From contig JAUPSS010000004.1 of assembly GCA_040285825.1 (NCBI GenBank), positions 1,178,001 to 1,242,000 on the forward strand: a stretch of DNA of 64,000 nt. The letters are read 5' to 3'. A program made the position numbers and the translations under genes. Source of the stretch: Eukaryota sp. TZLM1-RC (lineage: Eukaryota; Metamonada: BaSk clade). This document shows positions 1-9,966 of this stretch, one piece after another. Every line of letters begins with the position of its first letter. Within the stretch, counting starts at the first letter, position 1. Below the pieces are notes generated by a model. That model saw only the letters and a list, made by a program, of their open reading frames with translations. It searched no databases and was not told where the DNA came from.

Positions 1-562
1 GTTCAAATATAATCTCATTTTTGTTACAAATGCTTCATTAGTAGCACACAATCCAAATCTTCGTGGTACAATGGTTACAAAAAGTGAAGAATCTGACACC
101 TTGTTTTCACAAACACCCTTTCCAATAACAATGAGTGAAGATCTTGATTTAAAACAGCCGAGCTGCAAATATTATTATAAAGATCTTTTTCATACATTCC
201 AGTCAATCTTTTCTGTAATGTTCGAAGAGTGTACTTCAAATTTAAAACATTTTTTTCTGGAATATTGCCATTGAATGATTGGGGAAAACATCGACCCCAT
301 TTTTCTACATCAATTCTTGAAATTTCTTCATTTAATGCAAAAACAGTGGAACTTTGCGTTGTCATCAATAAATCTTCCCAATCTGCAAATCTTTCGGAGA
401 ACTCAAAGATTGCATTTCTGCATCCACCAACAAAAGCACACGAGGTAAAAATAGAAGCCTTCGTCCACCCTAAACCACCATATTGTGGACTAAGGTAAGC
501 ATGATCTGGAATTTGAAACATTTTACATCCCAGTAATTGAGACAGAACTTTTGCACGTAACT
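1..562 (-). pseudogene. RLE-A retrotransposon fragment (region between RT thumb and nuclease knuckle)
   Basis: On the minus strand this encodes the linker between the RT and the nuclease of the RLE-A family, including the block PDHAYLSPQYGGLGWTKAS and the segment NVLNLKYTLRTLQKRLTGM. It aligns almost base for base with the better copy near 45.3-45.9 kb. One T is missing from a short T run near position 118, which shifts the frame so the protein ends in an unrelated tail. Homology stops at about 562. The fragment is cut by the window edge on its downstream side. It cannot make a functional polymerase. Confidence 0.85.
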
Positions 563-909
563 ATATTTGTTGTTGAATAAAAATTAGTAGAATAAAAAGA
601 TTGGGGAGGAAACAACTGAAACATTCCCGTTGAAAGTGGAGGTAGTGTGGTGCCACATTGCACATGACTAACCATGTAAGGTTTCAACATGGGAGTTCTA
701 TAAGCACCTTCCTTCACTGCATCATGGCAAAAATGACGAAGAGAAGTGTGTGTTCCTGCAACCACAACTAGTAATTGAAAACGTTGTGTAAATAGATTTC
801 GTGCAGCATGGCGCAAACAGCGATATAGATTCCATTCACTATCCATCCCGTTTGTTCCTGTGTTGAGACAGTTGTTGATTAGGGACACCGCACTTGAATC
901 GATTAAGAT
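563..909 (-). pseudogene. Crinkler/RHS-like NTPase fragment trapped between retrotransposon pieces
   Basis: The minus-strand reading frame has the pattern CLRHAARNLFTQRF followed by LLVVVAGTHTSL and, further on, TLPPL. This resembles the stretch after the Walker B region of Crinkler-type (CRN) NTPases, where an R-A-L helix precedes a hydrophobic strand ending in G/D-T-x-S and a later PP motif. No Walker A is present. The open frame starts in retrotransposon sequence and ends in RLE-A sequence, so the reading frame is an accident of joining. The family call rests on a short motif pattern and is uncertain. Confidence 0.35.
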
Positions 910-910
910 G

Positions 911-1193
911 TTTTTCCAATTCAAGGGTCTTTATGACTTCTAGCTCTTTTTTAATTGAATTTCAATAGTTTTCAAGGCTATCAAGTGTCTTTTCGGCGGA
1001 ACCTAAATAGCAACCAAGAAAGCAGAAACTAGTTGAAGTATAATCAATATATGGAACTTCGAGGGAATTAATTATTAACTTAACATTTTTTCTAGAAATA
1101 CAAAAACATTTTTGAACATTCAATTCAAGACCTATGGATTGGTATAATGTAGCAGCTTCATTAGCAACCCTATTAATTGTACTTTCTGGAGTT
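911..1193 (-). pseudogene. RT palm/thumb fragment (RLE-E-like)
   Basis: Read on the minus strand this gives a typical post-YMDD segment: a helix with YQSIGLELNVQKC, then FCFLGCYLGS, the usual FLG(C/S)xLG motif after the catalytic box in this RT group. One in-frame stop follows the LENY segment. The last bases, around 905-925, are shared with 25,085-25,107 on the plus strand, where the same element continues into EFFLLRICYAGK. Here it breaks off into the Crinkler-like fragment, so the two loci define a junction inside one element. Confidence 0.7.
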
Positions 1194-1195
1194 AA

Positions 1196-2040
1196 AAATG
1201 TATTTATTGAATTTGCACACTTAATTAAATTTACTCATAACTAATGGGACGACTATCAATGAACCAAGATTTCCTCTACAAAATCTTGATCTGCTTGCTG
1301 TCTAGCTAAAGCTTCTCTAATTCGATTGAAAAACCGCGGTAATCTATTAATAATGGCAAATTGAATCCGTGAACGCCATAAAAAAATATCAAATCTTTTC
1401 ATTGTTTTTTCTTGCACCATTTTTTGGAAGTCATCCAAAAAAGTTTCTGCTTCAACTGATAATCTTCCATTTATCGAAAATGGGAAAGAAATAAAAACCA
1501 GCTATGTATTTCTATCGACATTTGCCTCTTCAATATCTTTATCATATTTTCTATGTTTCTCTTTTGCTTTAAAATCCAGAGCAGCCACAAGATTAAGTTT
1601 TCTTCTGTGAACCAAAGTATCATTTGCAACATTACATGAAACAAAGTCAACAATAGCTTCAGAATTATCAATCCAATCACAGTATACATCACCTCTATCA
1701 TCAGAACCAAAATTATTCAGAGAAAGTGTTTCCTTCAGCAGGGGCTCTTTGATACACGATATCCTTGCAGTTTGTGCCATATTGAAAACAGTGTCTCTAA
1801 CAGCATCATGTAATGAAGAACGATAAGTTATCAATTTAGAGCAATTCAGGGCATGGCGCAAAGTGAGTTGAGGTGAATTCGAACAAATACATTTTTCTTT
1901 TGATAATAATTGGTTAATGGGGATGTTCAAATATAATCTCATTTTTGTTACAAATGCTTCATTAGTGGCACACAATCCAAATCTTCGTGGTACAATAGTT
2001 ACAAAAAGTGAAGAATCTGACGACTTGTTTTCACTTTCTG
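1196..2040 (-). pseudogene. RLE-A C-terminal nuclease region with 3' end
   Basis: This carries the end of RLE-A: the knuckle CICSNSPQLTLRHALNC, the nuclease core RGDVYCDWID...AIVDF, the K..KY block and the terminal FNRIREALARQQADQDFVEE. The 3' untranslated end, with the block around 1199-1250, matches the other RLE-A copies. A stop interrupts the nuclease at about 1503, where CAG is read as TAG, splitting the protein into two open stretches (1502-2113 and 1256-1438). The upstream side is joined in frame to a foreign RT segment at about 2040. Confidence 0.85.
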
Positions 2041-2278
2041 GACCAATACAAGAAATGTCATCCATGTAGGCTACCACTTGAAGGTCAGAATTTTCTTCTT
2101 TTATTTTTTTCAAAATTGGGTGAATTGCAAGACAAAAAAAGAAAGGACCTAAAGGGTCTCCTTGTTTAACTCCTGATAAAGAATCAAGATTAAAAGAATT
2201 AAAAATTAAATCAGATGAATTACCATAAAACCTATAAAAAACGGTTTCGAGTTCAGGAAAATTTGATTTTTTTTTTAA
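2041..2278 (-). pseudogene. RT motif B/C fragment fused in frame to RLE-A
   Basis: The minus strand encodes GVKQGDPLGPFFFCLAIHP (RT motif B) and VVAYMDDISCIGPE (motif C with the catalytic YMDD). At GPES/ENKSSD the frame passes directly into the RLE-A linker without a stop, making a chimera that lacks the thumb region. The source family is not RLE-A, whose motif C reads IAYMDDVVLIGD. The junction looks like a template switch or an end-joining event. On the other side it abuts the 3' end of an RLE-D copy. Confidence 0.75.
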
Positions 2279-3880
2279 AATTTAATTTTATTCTAAACCT
2301 ATAAATCAACATCTAAAAAATCCATCTCTCCCAAAACAAAAACACTAGATGCAACTCTCTCATAGTGAGATCCAAGAGAAACCAAAGCATCAGAAACCAT
2401 CTTCAACATCCCCTTAAAAATAGAGAACACAATTCTATTTTGCCAAAACAATCTGTTGAAATTTCTGCCAGTTCTTCTCTTTACAATCATTTCAAAATCA
2501 TCCAAAAAACGTAAAGCAGTTGGTGCAAGTGAACCAAAAAGGGAAAATACAAATGGATACAAATTGTATTTTGCATGCTGTAGACTGGCCAATTTGGACA
2601 AAGGTTCATTGTATTTTTGAATTTAAAATTTTCAGCATTTGAAAGGGGATTATGAATTTCAGAATTAACAAGCCTTTCATTTGAGGCATTACAAGGATCA
2701 ACAGACATTACATCCAATAAAATGAAGCTTCCATCTAATCCAGGTAATATGACATCACCTCTATTATTCTTATGAAAATCATTTTCAGCATCAAACAGAT
2801 TTGACAACAAAGGTTCCAAGAAGGATTCAATTCTATGAGATTTACACATACAATATAACTGGTCTCTTACAGCATCATGAACCTTGCTTCTAAAAAGTAA
2901 TAAAATGTTTACAATTTAACAAATGAGTAGTTGTAATTTCTCGAGAACATTTACAAATTAAATTATGAGGTAAATTATCAGGCCAGATAAAGGAACGAAA
3001 TCTCATATTCAGAGTCCAAGCAGAATCGGATAAGAGAGTACCATAAACTTGTGGAATTGTTGTTACTAAGGCAGAAGAAGTACTGTCACACATATCTTGT
3101 AAAAGATTTGCAAAAGCGGGATTCTTTTTCTTGGCCAAGCCAAGTCTAACATCAAAATCCAAGCTTTCAAAAATCTTTGACAATTTTTGTTGAAGCTTTT
3201 GATTTGATTTCTTTCCAAATTGAATCTCTTTTCACTGAATTGAAAGCATTTTTGAAATCAAGATTAAAAATGCAACTATTTTCGTGACAATTGAAAAATA
3301 GATCAGATGTCAAAGCCGCAACTGAAGCTCCATCTATGGTTTTGATTCCATATTGGAATGGAGAAAAGTATTCCTTAGCTTTTGTTGAAACTCGGTCAAA
3401 AATTACTGAAGACATCAGCCGATAAATGGCTTCACCAATAGCAATTGGGCGAACTTTTCCATTAGGTTTAGTTAAAGCCACTAACCGTGATGCACTTAAT
3501 TCTTTAGGTGGAACAATTTTCATTGTCAAAACATCTTGAAAAAAGGAACATAAATCTTTAATAATAAAGGAATTTTGGCGGCACACAGATTTCAGCATAT
3601 CAAAAGTTATTCCTGGACCAGGAGCTTTTCCAGATGAAAGACGAAAAATGGCAGTTTCAACTTCATTTTCAGAAAGTGGATTTTGTTTCCAAAATTGTGA
3701 AGCAGATGGTTTATCCAAATTAAGAAATTCAGCTGGATGTAGATCCACTAATTGATTTACAGTTTCATCAGTCACAGGAGCAAGATCAGAAGAGAACAGA
3801 GCGTTTTTCCCAGAACCATATCTCCCACGTAGCAAAAGTTTTCGTACAGTCTTATTCTTGGGTTGTTTCTTTGGAGTAAA
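2279..3880 (-). pseudogene. RLE-D retrotransposon copy with internal RT deletion
   Basis: Reading leftward from 3880, the frame starts in KNKTVRKLLLRGRYGSGKNA and runs through the RT fingers (FRLSSGKAPGPGITFDMLK, VRPIAIGEAIYRL, FQYGIKTIDGAS) and motif A (NLDFKNAFNSVKRD). Near 3180 it jumps straight to the post-RT block FESLDFDVRLGLAKKKNPAF, so motifs B and C (YMDD) are deleted. The remainder holds the knuckle CKCSREITTTHLLNC, the nuclease core RGDVILPGLDGSFILLDV and the tail ending in DVDL. Several frame breaks occur, for example near 2490-2600 and 2850-2890. The zinc-finger N terminus is absent; the matching part is seen at 25.9-26.9 kb. Confidence 0.85.
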
Positions 3881-4035
3881 ATGTTTCAAATTCCAGATCA
3901 TGCTTACCTTAGTCCACATTATGGCGGTTTAGGGTGGACGAAGGCTTCTATTCTTACCTCGTGTGCTTTTGTTGGTGGATGCAGAAATGCAATCTTTGAG
4001 TTTTCCGAAGGATTTGCAGATTGGGAAGATTTTTT
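3877..4035 (+). pseudogene. RLE-A fragment (PDHAYLSP block)
   Basis: A 160-base plus-strand piece of RLE-A, beginning exactly at the codons for MFQIPDHAYLSPHYGGLGW and ending after FADWEDF. It is joined head-on to the RLE-D piece on the other strand at 3877-3880. The bases at this junction fit both parents, so the breakpoint has a few bases of microhomology. It has no coding capacity of its own. Confidence 0.8.
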
Positions 4036-4059
4036 AGAATTTGAAATTTATATTCAATG

Positions 4060-4400
4060 CTAACAAAACATTAAACAAAAAACTAGAACTCAATATCCTC
4101 AATACATGCATCAACATCATCAAATCTTTTAAGCGCGCGATTTTCATACTCTACTCCCAATTGTAACAGTGCTTTGGTCAACATTTCTGGAATTGCTTTA
4201 AGAATACTAAAAACAATTCTATTGTGCCAGAAATTGAAGTTCAATTCTTTTCCTGCTCTTTCTTTTATTAAACTTCTGAAACCTTCAAGAAATTTAATGC
4301 CAGATATTCCAATGTTACCAAAAAGAGAAACAGCAAATGGAACCAACTGATACTTGACATGCTCAACACGTCCTAGCTGAGATAAGGGTTTCATTGTCCA
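4060..4400 (-). pseudogene. RLE-E 3' end fragment next to tRNA-Leu
   Basis: The minus strand encodes the C-terminal domain after the nuclease core: LGRVEHVKYQLVPFAVSLFG, then FWHNRIVFSILKAIP, ending in CIEDIEF and a stop at about 4083. It closely matches the end of the RLE-E copy near 8.8-9.2 kb and the scrap at 9870-9966. The piece is 5' truncated; its truncated end lies about 40 bases upstream of a tRNA-Leu gene. The nuclease catalytic residues are missing. Confidence 0.8.
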
Positions 4401-4437
4401 AACAATTTTTGTTCTTAACCCAGTGTTCTTCAATTGT

Positions 4438-4517
4438 GGCAACGTGGCCGAGTGGTCTAAGGCGCTGTCTTAAGGCGGCAGTGGGAAACCGCGTGGGTTC
4501 GAGTCCCACCGTTGTCA
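4438..4517 (+). tRNA. tRNA-Leu (anticodon UAA)
   Basis: The 80-base sequence folds as a class II tRNA. The acceptor stem GGCAACG pairs with CGTTGTC (one G-T pair), the discriminator base is A, and the anticodon stem GCTGT/GCGGC holds loop CTTAAGG with anticodon TAA. A long variable arm follows (around AGTGGGAAACCGC), then a perfect T arm GTGGG-TTCGAGT-CCCAC. Internal A-box and B-box sequences (TGGCCGAGTGG, GGTTCGAGTCC) are intact and there is no intron. It decodes UUA leucine codons, which suits an AT-rich genome. CCA is not encoded. Confidence 0.95.
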
Positions 4518-5405
4518 ATTTTTTGAATACCATAAATATTAGATTGGGGGTCAATATATTGAATGTTGTCAAGATATTGTTTACAAAAAGGAGTGACCAG
4601 ATTGTATGAAAATGAACTTTGTCAGAAAAATATATGGATTAAAACACTCGTTCAATCATATTGGGAAAAGTAACATGTGATATTGATTCATCAGAAGGTT
4701 TGGGTTCTGTGTTTATTATGACAGTTTGTAACGAAAATCAGATTATATATGAATATTCTAATTGTCCATGTTTAGAAGGAAACTGATTTAATCGATTTCT
4801 TACATTGTGTTTTTAATAGGAAATTAATAACTTATCGTTCTTCATTGCATGCCTTAAGTGACATTGAAAACTTGAATTACGGATGAGTCTAAAAACAAAC
4901 TTCAGGTTGCTGTTATTCCGTGCAACTCACGCCACAGTAGCAAAACAATGGTTGTTATCTTGTTACCAAATAAATGGTCCGTTAAGTGTGTGGACTATAG
5001 TTGCAATTGCGAATCCTTGTGTGCCCCAAACAATGCAGAACAGATCAACGTGAATGACATTCATCCAGACTCAGACATGAAAGATCATTTCAATTTGTTA
5101 AGTGGTGATGAAACACAAACGTGCTTTGACAATAAACACTTTGATGACCTATGATCTCTATCAACTCGGAGGTGCAAAAAATAGTCCATTTATGTGATAA
5201 AATGATTACTGTAGCGTGTACACAACATAACAACGTCACAAGAGCGACAGAGATCGAGTTGGATGCTCAATGGAGAGAATAAGGTATGGTTGGCTGTTGT
5301 AATTGAAGGAAATTCACACAAAAAGAAAATCTTCTTTACACTCAATATCTCTGCATCAGTGTATCACGGACACTAATTTCATTGTTGTAGGCAACTTCCG
5401 TAAGA
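4518..5405. other. Intergenic stretch with a 26-base RLE-A scrap and an unassigned short frame
   Basis: Most of this interval shows no recognisable gene. At 4828-4853 there is a near-exact match to the RLE-A block encoding ITYRSSLHD, an example of very small element debris. A plus-strand frame (about 4880-5153) reads cysteine-containing sequence, including VKCVDYSCNCESLCAPN, and ends in KHFDDL. It could be a broken SWIM-type zinc finger from a MULE, but it is too short to assign. Confidence 0.4.
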
Positions 5406-5858
5406 ATGACAGTGGACCCTGATGATGACCCGGACTTATCTGTCATAACCATGGAGCACCCGTTATACTCTAAACTTCTTGACTTTCGCTACAATCTTTT
5501 GCGCAAGCCATTGGGAATGATGCCAGGGTCTGAAAAAAACAAGCTTGACGCTTCATCACTTCACCTCTTGTTCCTCCACGACTCTGAAGTCATTGGATGT
5601 GTGTCTCTCTGTTCTCAAGGAGAATACACTGGTAAGGTGTTCCAGATGGCTGTCTGTCGTGAGCTTCAAGGAAAGGGATTGGGATTTAAGCTACTACAAC
5701 ATTGTATAACTATTGGTAAGAAACAGAAAATACCATTGCTTTGGCTCAATGCAAGAGACAATGCAATGAGATTCTATGAAAGATCTGGGTTCAAAGAAAC
5801 AGGTTCGTTCTTCATTGAAGTTGGGGTTACTCATAAAAGAATGGAACTATTGTTGTGA
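5406..5858 (+). CDS. GNAT-family N-acetyltransferase
   Basis: This 150-residue intact frame has the hallmarks of a small stand-alone GNAT enzyme, which transfers an acetyl group from acetyl-CoA to an amine. Residues about 20-35 (FRYNLLRKPLGM) resemble the N-terminal helix of ElaA-like and related GNATs. The strand ...VIGCVSL is at about 50-58. Motif A is FQMAVCRELQGKGLGFKLLQ at about 80-100, containing the Q/R-x-x-G-x-G/A acetyl-CoA loop. Motif B is LNARDNAMRFYERSGF at about 115-130. Length matches the family. The ATG at 5406 leaves a complete fold; no earlier in-frame start is needed. It lies between tRNA-Leu and repeat-poor DNA and has no partner gene. The substrate cannot be told from sequence. 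Confidence 0.85.
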   Translation: MTVDPDDDPDLSVITMEHPLYSKLLDFRYNLLRKPLGMMPGSEKNKLDASSLHLLFLHDSEVIGCVSLCSQGEYTGKVFQMAVCRELQGKGLGFKLLQHCITIGKKQKIPLLWLNARDNAMRFYERSGFKETGSFFIEVGVTHKRMELLL

Positions 5859-6110
5859 TCATGTTGTCATCAATGGTTTATTGAACTCAATATTAGCTGC
5901 TTGTTTTTGTTGATAGAGTTTCCGGAGTTGTAAATATAATAAATTTATTGTTAATAATTCCAAAAAAACTGCAAAATTATATGCTCAACCACATAAGTGT
6001 TGCCCTAAGTCTAATGTAACAAAGAAAAGTAATGACATAATGTGAATGAGGAATAAGGGGGGATGTCGTGTTTAATGTGGAACTTACGTTCCTCTCCTTA
6101 ATACTACGTT

Positions 6111-6398
6111 CTATCTTTGGGAGAGGAGAGGAAGCCTGGTCCGTTCTCGTTGCCTCTTCCATCTTACTTTTTGGATGGGAGATGGAGCCAGGTCCGTTCG
6201 CTTTACGTCTTTCGCATCTGACGAAGGAGGGATTTCGTCCTCTCTTTCAACTTCTTCTTTCCTGAAGGAGGAGGTGGGATCCGGGTCCGTTTTCTCGTCA
6301 ACCTTCTTTTTGTTTGATGTATGTTGTTGTTGTGTATTCTGGTGCTGCATGTTAGGTGAATGAGTGGAGTCAGAGTTTTTCTGAAAAATGTCTGCCAT
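6111..6398 (-). CDS. Hypothetical charged, low-complexity protein
   Basis: A 95-residue minus-strand frame begins MADIFQKNSDSTHSP and is rich in K, D, E, P, S and Q. The DNA contains three degenerate copies of a GGTCCGTT-containing unit (near 6137, 6192 and 6283), which give related TDP/RTDL/RTRL peptides, so part of the frame comes from a local repeat. No domain is recognised. It could be a real small gene or chance open reading in biased DNA. Confidence 0.25.
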   Translation of the reverse strand: MADIFQKNSDSTHSPNMQHQNTQQQHTSNKKKVDEKTDPDPTSSFRKEEVEREDEIPPSSDAKDVKRTDLAPSPIQKVRWKRQRERTRLPLLSQR

Positions 6399-6559
6399 AA
6401 TAAAGAATATCTATTTGGCTGTTGCCGTGTGAATTCTGGAGTTATTAGAAGTATACTTTGATTTTAAAACGGCCAATAATTATTGTTGCCTAAAGTCTTA
6501 TGCGGTTAAAGTCTGATTTATTTTCTATTCATATGATATAAGCCTTAAAACGCCAACAA

Positions 6560-8200
6560 ATTATTGGTTCTTTATATGTTTTAAGTGAAATTGCTTCTGA
6601 AGCCTCACTGTTTCACACAGATATTGGTCTTTTGCTAAATCCCGACAAATGTCTTTTCATAGGAAATGTAAAAGATAGATTAATTAATGATGGTGTTGAA
6701 ATTCCTTTTGCGAACTATTCCTCAGATGCTTTTCGTTTCCTAGGATGCTGGCTTGGAAAAAATTCCGATGATAACTGAAAAATTGAATAATCTTTTAATG
6801 AAATTGAGTTCTGAACTTGACACAATTTCATCATTTGAAATCCAGAAACATATTAAGTTTTTTATCTTAAAAATTTGTTACCCCGGTAAATGTACTCACA
6901 TTTTAACAACAACATCTCCTAATATTTCAAGTGGGTTTTGCCGCTTACTTAATTTTTGAAAACAAAATATATTACATCTTTGATTGATGTCAATCCTGAA
7001 CTAATTCGAAGTCACGTAATTTCATTATGTAATTTTGGTGGAATTAATTTCACTAAATCGTTTATTCTCTCTCAGGCTGCTTTTCTTGCTGGAGGAAAAA
7101 TTTTGTTTTTGAATTTTGCAACCGTTTTCCCAATGATCTTAATTTATTGAATTTTACAAGCAATAATTATCTAAAAGACCTTGAAAATGCTCTTGATTGT
7201 TTGCCACCTGAAATCTGGAGTAAATGCTTTCCCGACAATATGCAGGAAATACCATCTAGAACACTAGTTAATTTGAAGTATTGTGTTAAAAAATTGCAAC
7301 AAAAGTTAACAATAATTTTTGAAGGCTTGGATTTTAATGTTCGTCTTGGCTCGGCCAAAAAAGATAATCCCGCTCTCGCAAATTTTTTGTTAGATGCCCA
7401 AAACAGTTCCCCTTCGTGTTTAATTACTCAGATTCTTCTATTTTCTTCGAATTTTCTTGTACAATGCGCATTCGTTGTTTTATTTGGCCTGATTACGTGC
7501 CTCATAATTTGATTTGTAAATGTGGATCAAAAATTTCTCCAAATCATTTATTCAATTGTAAACATTTTATTACTCTCCGATCAAAAGTTCATGATGCAGT
7601 AAGAGATCAACTCTATTGTATGTCAAAAACACATACAATTGTTTCCTATTTAGAACCTTTACTTTCCCGTTTGGTTGATGAAGATACTTTGAATTCGTTT
7701 GGTCGAAATAGAGGTGATTTAATGCTTGTAGGTCTTGAAGGTACTACCATTATTACAGTTGTGAAATCCACTGATGTCTGTAATGATTCATTTATTCCAA
7801 TGGCTTAATTAAAATGTAAAGACCCCTTAACTGTTTCCGGAAAAGCCAAAATTGACAAATGTAAAGCAAAATTGTTATCCTTGAATGCAGAATCGGATAC
7901 TCATTATGTCCTCTGTCTCTTTGCAATTTCCCTTTATGGAACGCTTGGACCTCTTGCTTTGTCTTTTCTGGATGATTTTGTTGAAATTGTGAAACAACGT
8001 ACTAGAAGAGTCTTTGACAAGAGTTTTTGGCAAAACAGAATTGTATTTTCAATTTTCAAGGGTGTTTTTGCCTTATTATCTTCAGCTTTGTTATCTCTTG
8101 GTCGCTTTTATGAAAGAGAAACTTTCAGTGAATTCTCTTTGGCTGATTTGGGTTATGAAGACATAAAATTTCAACTTTGTCGTATAGTTTGTTTCACCCA
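6560..8200 (+). pseudogene. RLE retrotransposon 3' half (D-like), heavily mutated
   Basis: The plus strand runs from the RT region after YMDD (IGLLLNPDKCLFIGN, then FRFLGCWLGK) through HIKFFILKICYPGK and the linker FEGLDFNVRLGSAKKDNPAL. The knuckle is CKCGSKISPNHLFNC and the nuclease core RNRGDLMLVGLEG..TIITVV, followed by a C-terminal domain (DDFVEIVKQRTRRVFDKSFW). The open stretches 6753-6959, 6956-7150, 7147-7512, 7416-7808 and 7872-8213 lie in different frames, so there are at least four breaks. In the nuclease the expected V-D is V-V-K, so a catalytic Asp appears lost. The copy is 5' truncated inside the RT. Confidence 0.8.
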
Positions 8201-8204
8201 ATAT

Positions 8205-9225
8205 TTGGTCTAAATGTTCCCCTCTGATATTGTGGAACTTCCTCCAAGAAGCTTGCTCTCCTTACCACTGACTTTTGCAAAATTGCAAAAAAAATCTTGA
8301 AAGTTTAAGAAAACTTGGATTATATTGTACGTCTTAGCTTGGCTAAAGAAAAAAATCCCGTTTTTGCAAACTTTTTGATTGATCTTGAAGAAAGTTGCTC
8401 AAGTTGCCTAATCTCCCAAATTCCCAACATTTATGGCCTTCTAAAGATCACCAATGGACCACTGCAATGAGAATGAGATGTTTTCTATGGCCTTGTTCTT
8501 TACCAAATGATTTAATTTGTCGCTGCAAGAGTGTTGTTACGCTTTCCCATATTTTAAACTGTAAGTATTTTATAACTTATCGCTCAATTGTTCATGACGC
8601 AGTTTGTGATCAATTATATGCCATGTGCAAAAGTTTCAATATAGAGGCATTTATTGAGCCGTTAGTACGTAAGCTGTCTTCAGATCAAACTGATGATTTC
8701 TTTGGTAAAAGAAGGGCAGATGTAGTAGCTCCAGAGATCGATGGTGTTCTCAATGTTGTAGATGTTGTTTCAGTTGACGTTTGCAAACTGCTGCTTCTTA
8801 GTGTATTCCGCTGATTCGCCATTATCTAACGCCGAAAAAATGAAGATAAAAAAATGTGAAGAACCTTTGGCACAAGTAGGTAGAGTGGAACATGTGAAAT
8901 ATCAATTTGTGCCGTTTGCAATTTCTTTTTTTGGCAATATTGGACCTTCAGGGTTGCACTTTTTTGAAAATTTAAAAAAAGTGTTACTGAATAGGTCTGG
9001 TAAAACAACGAACTCCACTTTCTGGTTAAATAGAATTGTTTTTTGCATTTTCAAGTTTATTCCAACAATGATTTCAAAGACACTTTTAGCTATTGGTGTA
9101 GAATATTATGAACGTAATGCTATATATAGGTTTAGTAATAGTGACGATTGTTTGGAGGATATTGAATTCTAGATGGGATTTTTTATCTCAATAAATATTC
9201 CAGTTTTTAAAAAAAAGTTTGTTTT
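8205..9225 (+). pseudogene. RLE-E retrotransposon 3' portion
   Basis: This begins inside the post-RT linker and includes LDYIVRLSLAKEKNPVFANF in a broken frame, the knuckle CRCKSVVTLSHILNC, the nuclease core GKRRADVVAPEIDGVLNVVDVV, the K..K block (MKIKKCEEPLA) and the tail ending in CLEDIEF. The RAD and V-D nuclease residues are intact, but a frame break follows at about 8790, between 8395-8814 and 8762-9172. The 3' untranslated end runs to about 9225 and is T/A rich. It directly follows the previous element in the same orientation. Confidence 0.8.
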
Positions 9226-9244
9226 TGTTAGAATAAATAAAAAT

Positions 9245-9765
9245 ATATTAAAAAAATTACTCATTTGTTAAATTGTAAACATTTAATTACTTTTAGAAGC
9301 ATGGTTCATGATGCTGTAAGAGACCAGTTATATTGTAAGTCTTGTAGAATTGAATCCTTTTTGAAACCTCTGTTGTCAAATGTGTTTGATACTGATGATT
9401 TTCATAAGAATAATAGAGGTGATGTTATATTACCTGGATTAGATGGAAGTTTCATTTTATTGGATGTAATGTCTGTTGATCCATGTAATGCCTCAAATGA
9501 AAGGCTTGTTAATTCTGAAATTCATAATCCTCTTGCAAATGCTGAAAATTTTAAAATCAAAAAATACAATGAACCTTTGTCCAAATTGGCCAGTCTGCAA
9601 CATGCAAAATACAATTTGTATTTATTTGTTTTTTCTCTTTTTGGTTCACTTGCACCAACGGCTTTACGTTTTTTAGAAGATTTTGAAATGATTGTAAAGA
9701 GAAGAACTGGCAGGAATTCAACAGATTGTTTTGGCAAAATAGAATTGTGTTTTCTATTTTTTAGG
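9245..9765 (+). pseudogene. RLE-D nuclease-region fragment
   Basis: The frame 9265-9801 reads the second half of the knuckle (LLNCKHLITFRSMVHDAVRD), the intact nuclease core RGDVILPGLDGSFILLDVMS and NFKIKKYNEPLSKLAS, then the start of the C-terminal domain up to RRTGRN. After that it is broken and joined, near 9765, to an RLE-A piece on the opposite strand. It is very similar to the RLE-D copy at 2.3-3.2 kb. Confidence 0.8.
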
Positions 9766-9966
9766 GGATACACGATATCCTTGCAGTTTGTGCCATATTG
9801 AAAACAGTGTCTCTTACAGCATCATGTAATGAAGAACGATAAGTTATCAATTTCGAACAATTTTTTACAAACTTTTTTTATTTTGAAACGCAAACAAAAC
9901 AACTAAACAAAAAACTAGAACTCAATACTCTCAATACACACATCAACATCATCAAACCTTTTCAAT
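9766..9966 (-). pseudogene. Two small minus-strand scraps, RLE-A then RLE-E
   Basis: Positions about 9766-9868 match the RLE-A block encoding the HDAVRDTVFNMAQTARISC region. Positions about 9870-9966 match the RLE-E 3' end with its CIEDIEF-type terminus. They are sandwiched between plus-strand RLE-D and RLE-B pieces, giving three family or strand switches in 200 bases. Confidence 0.75.
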
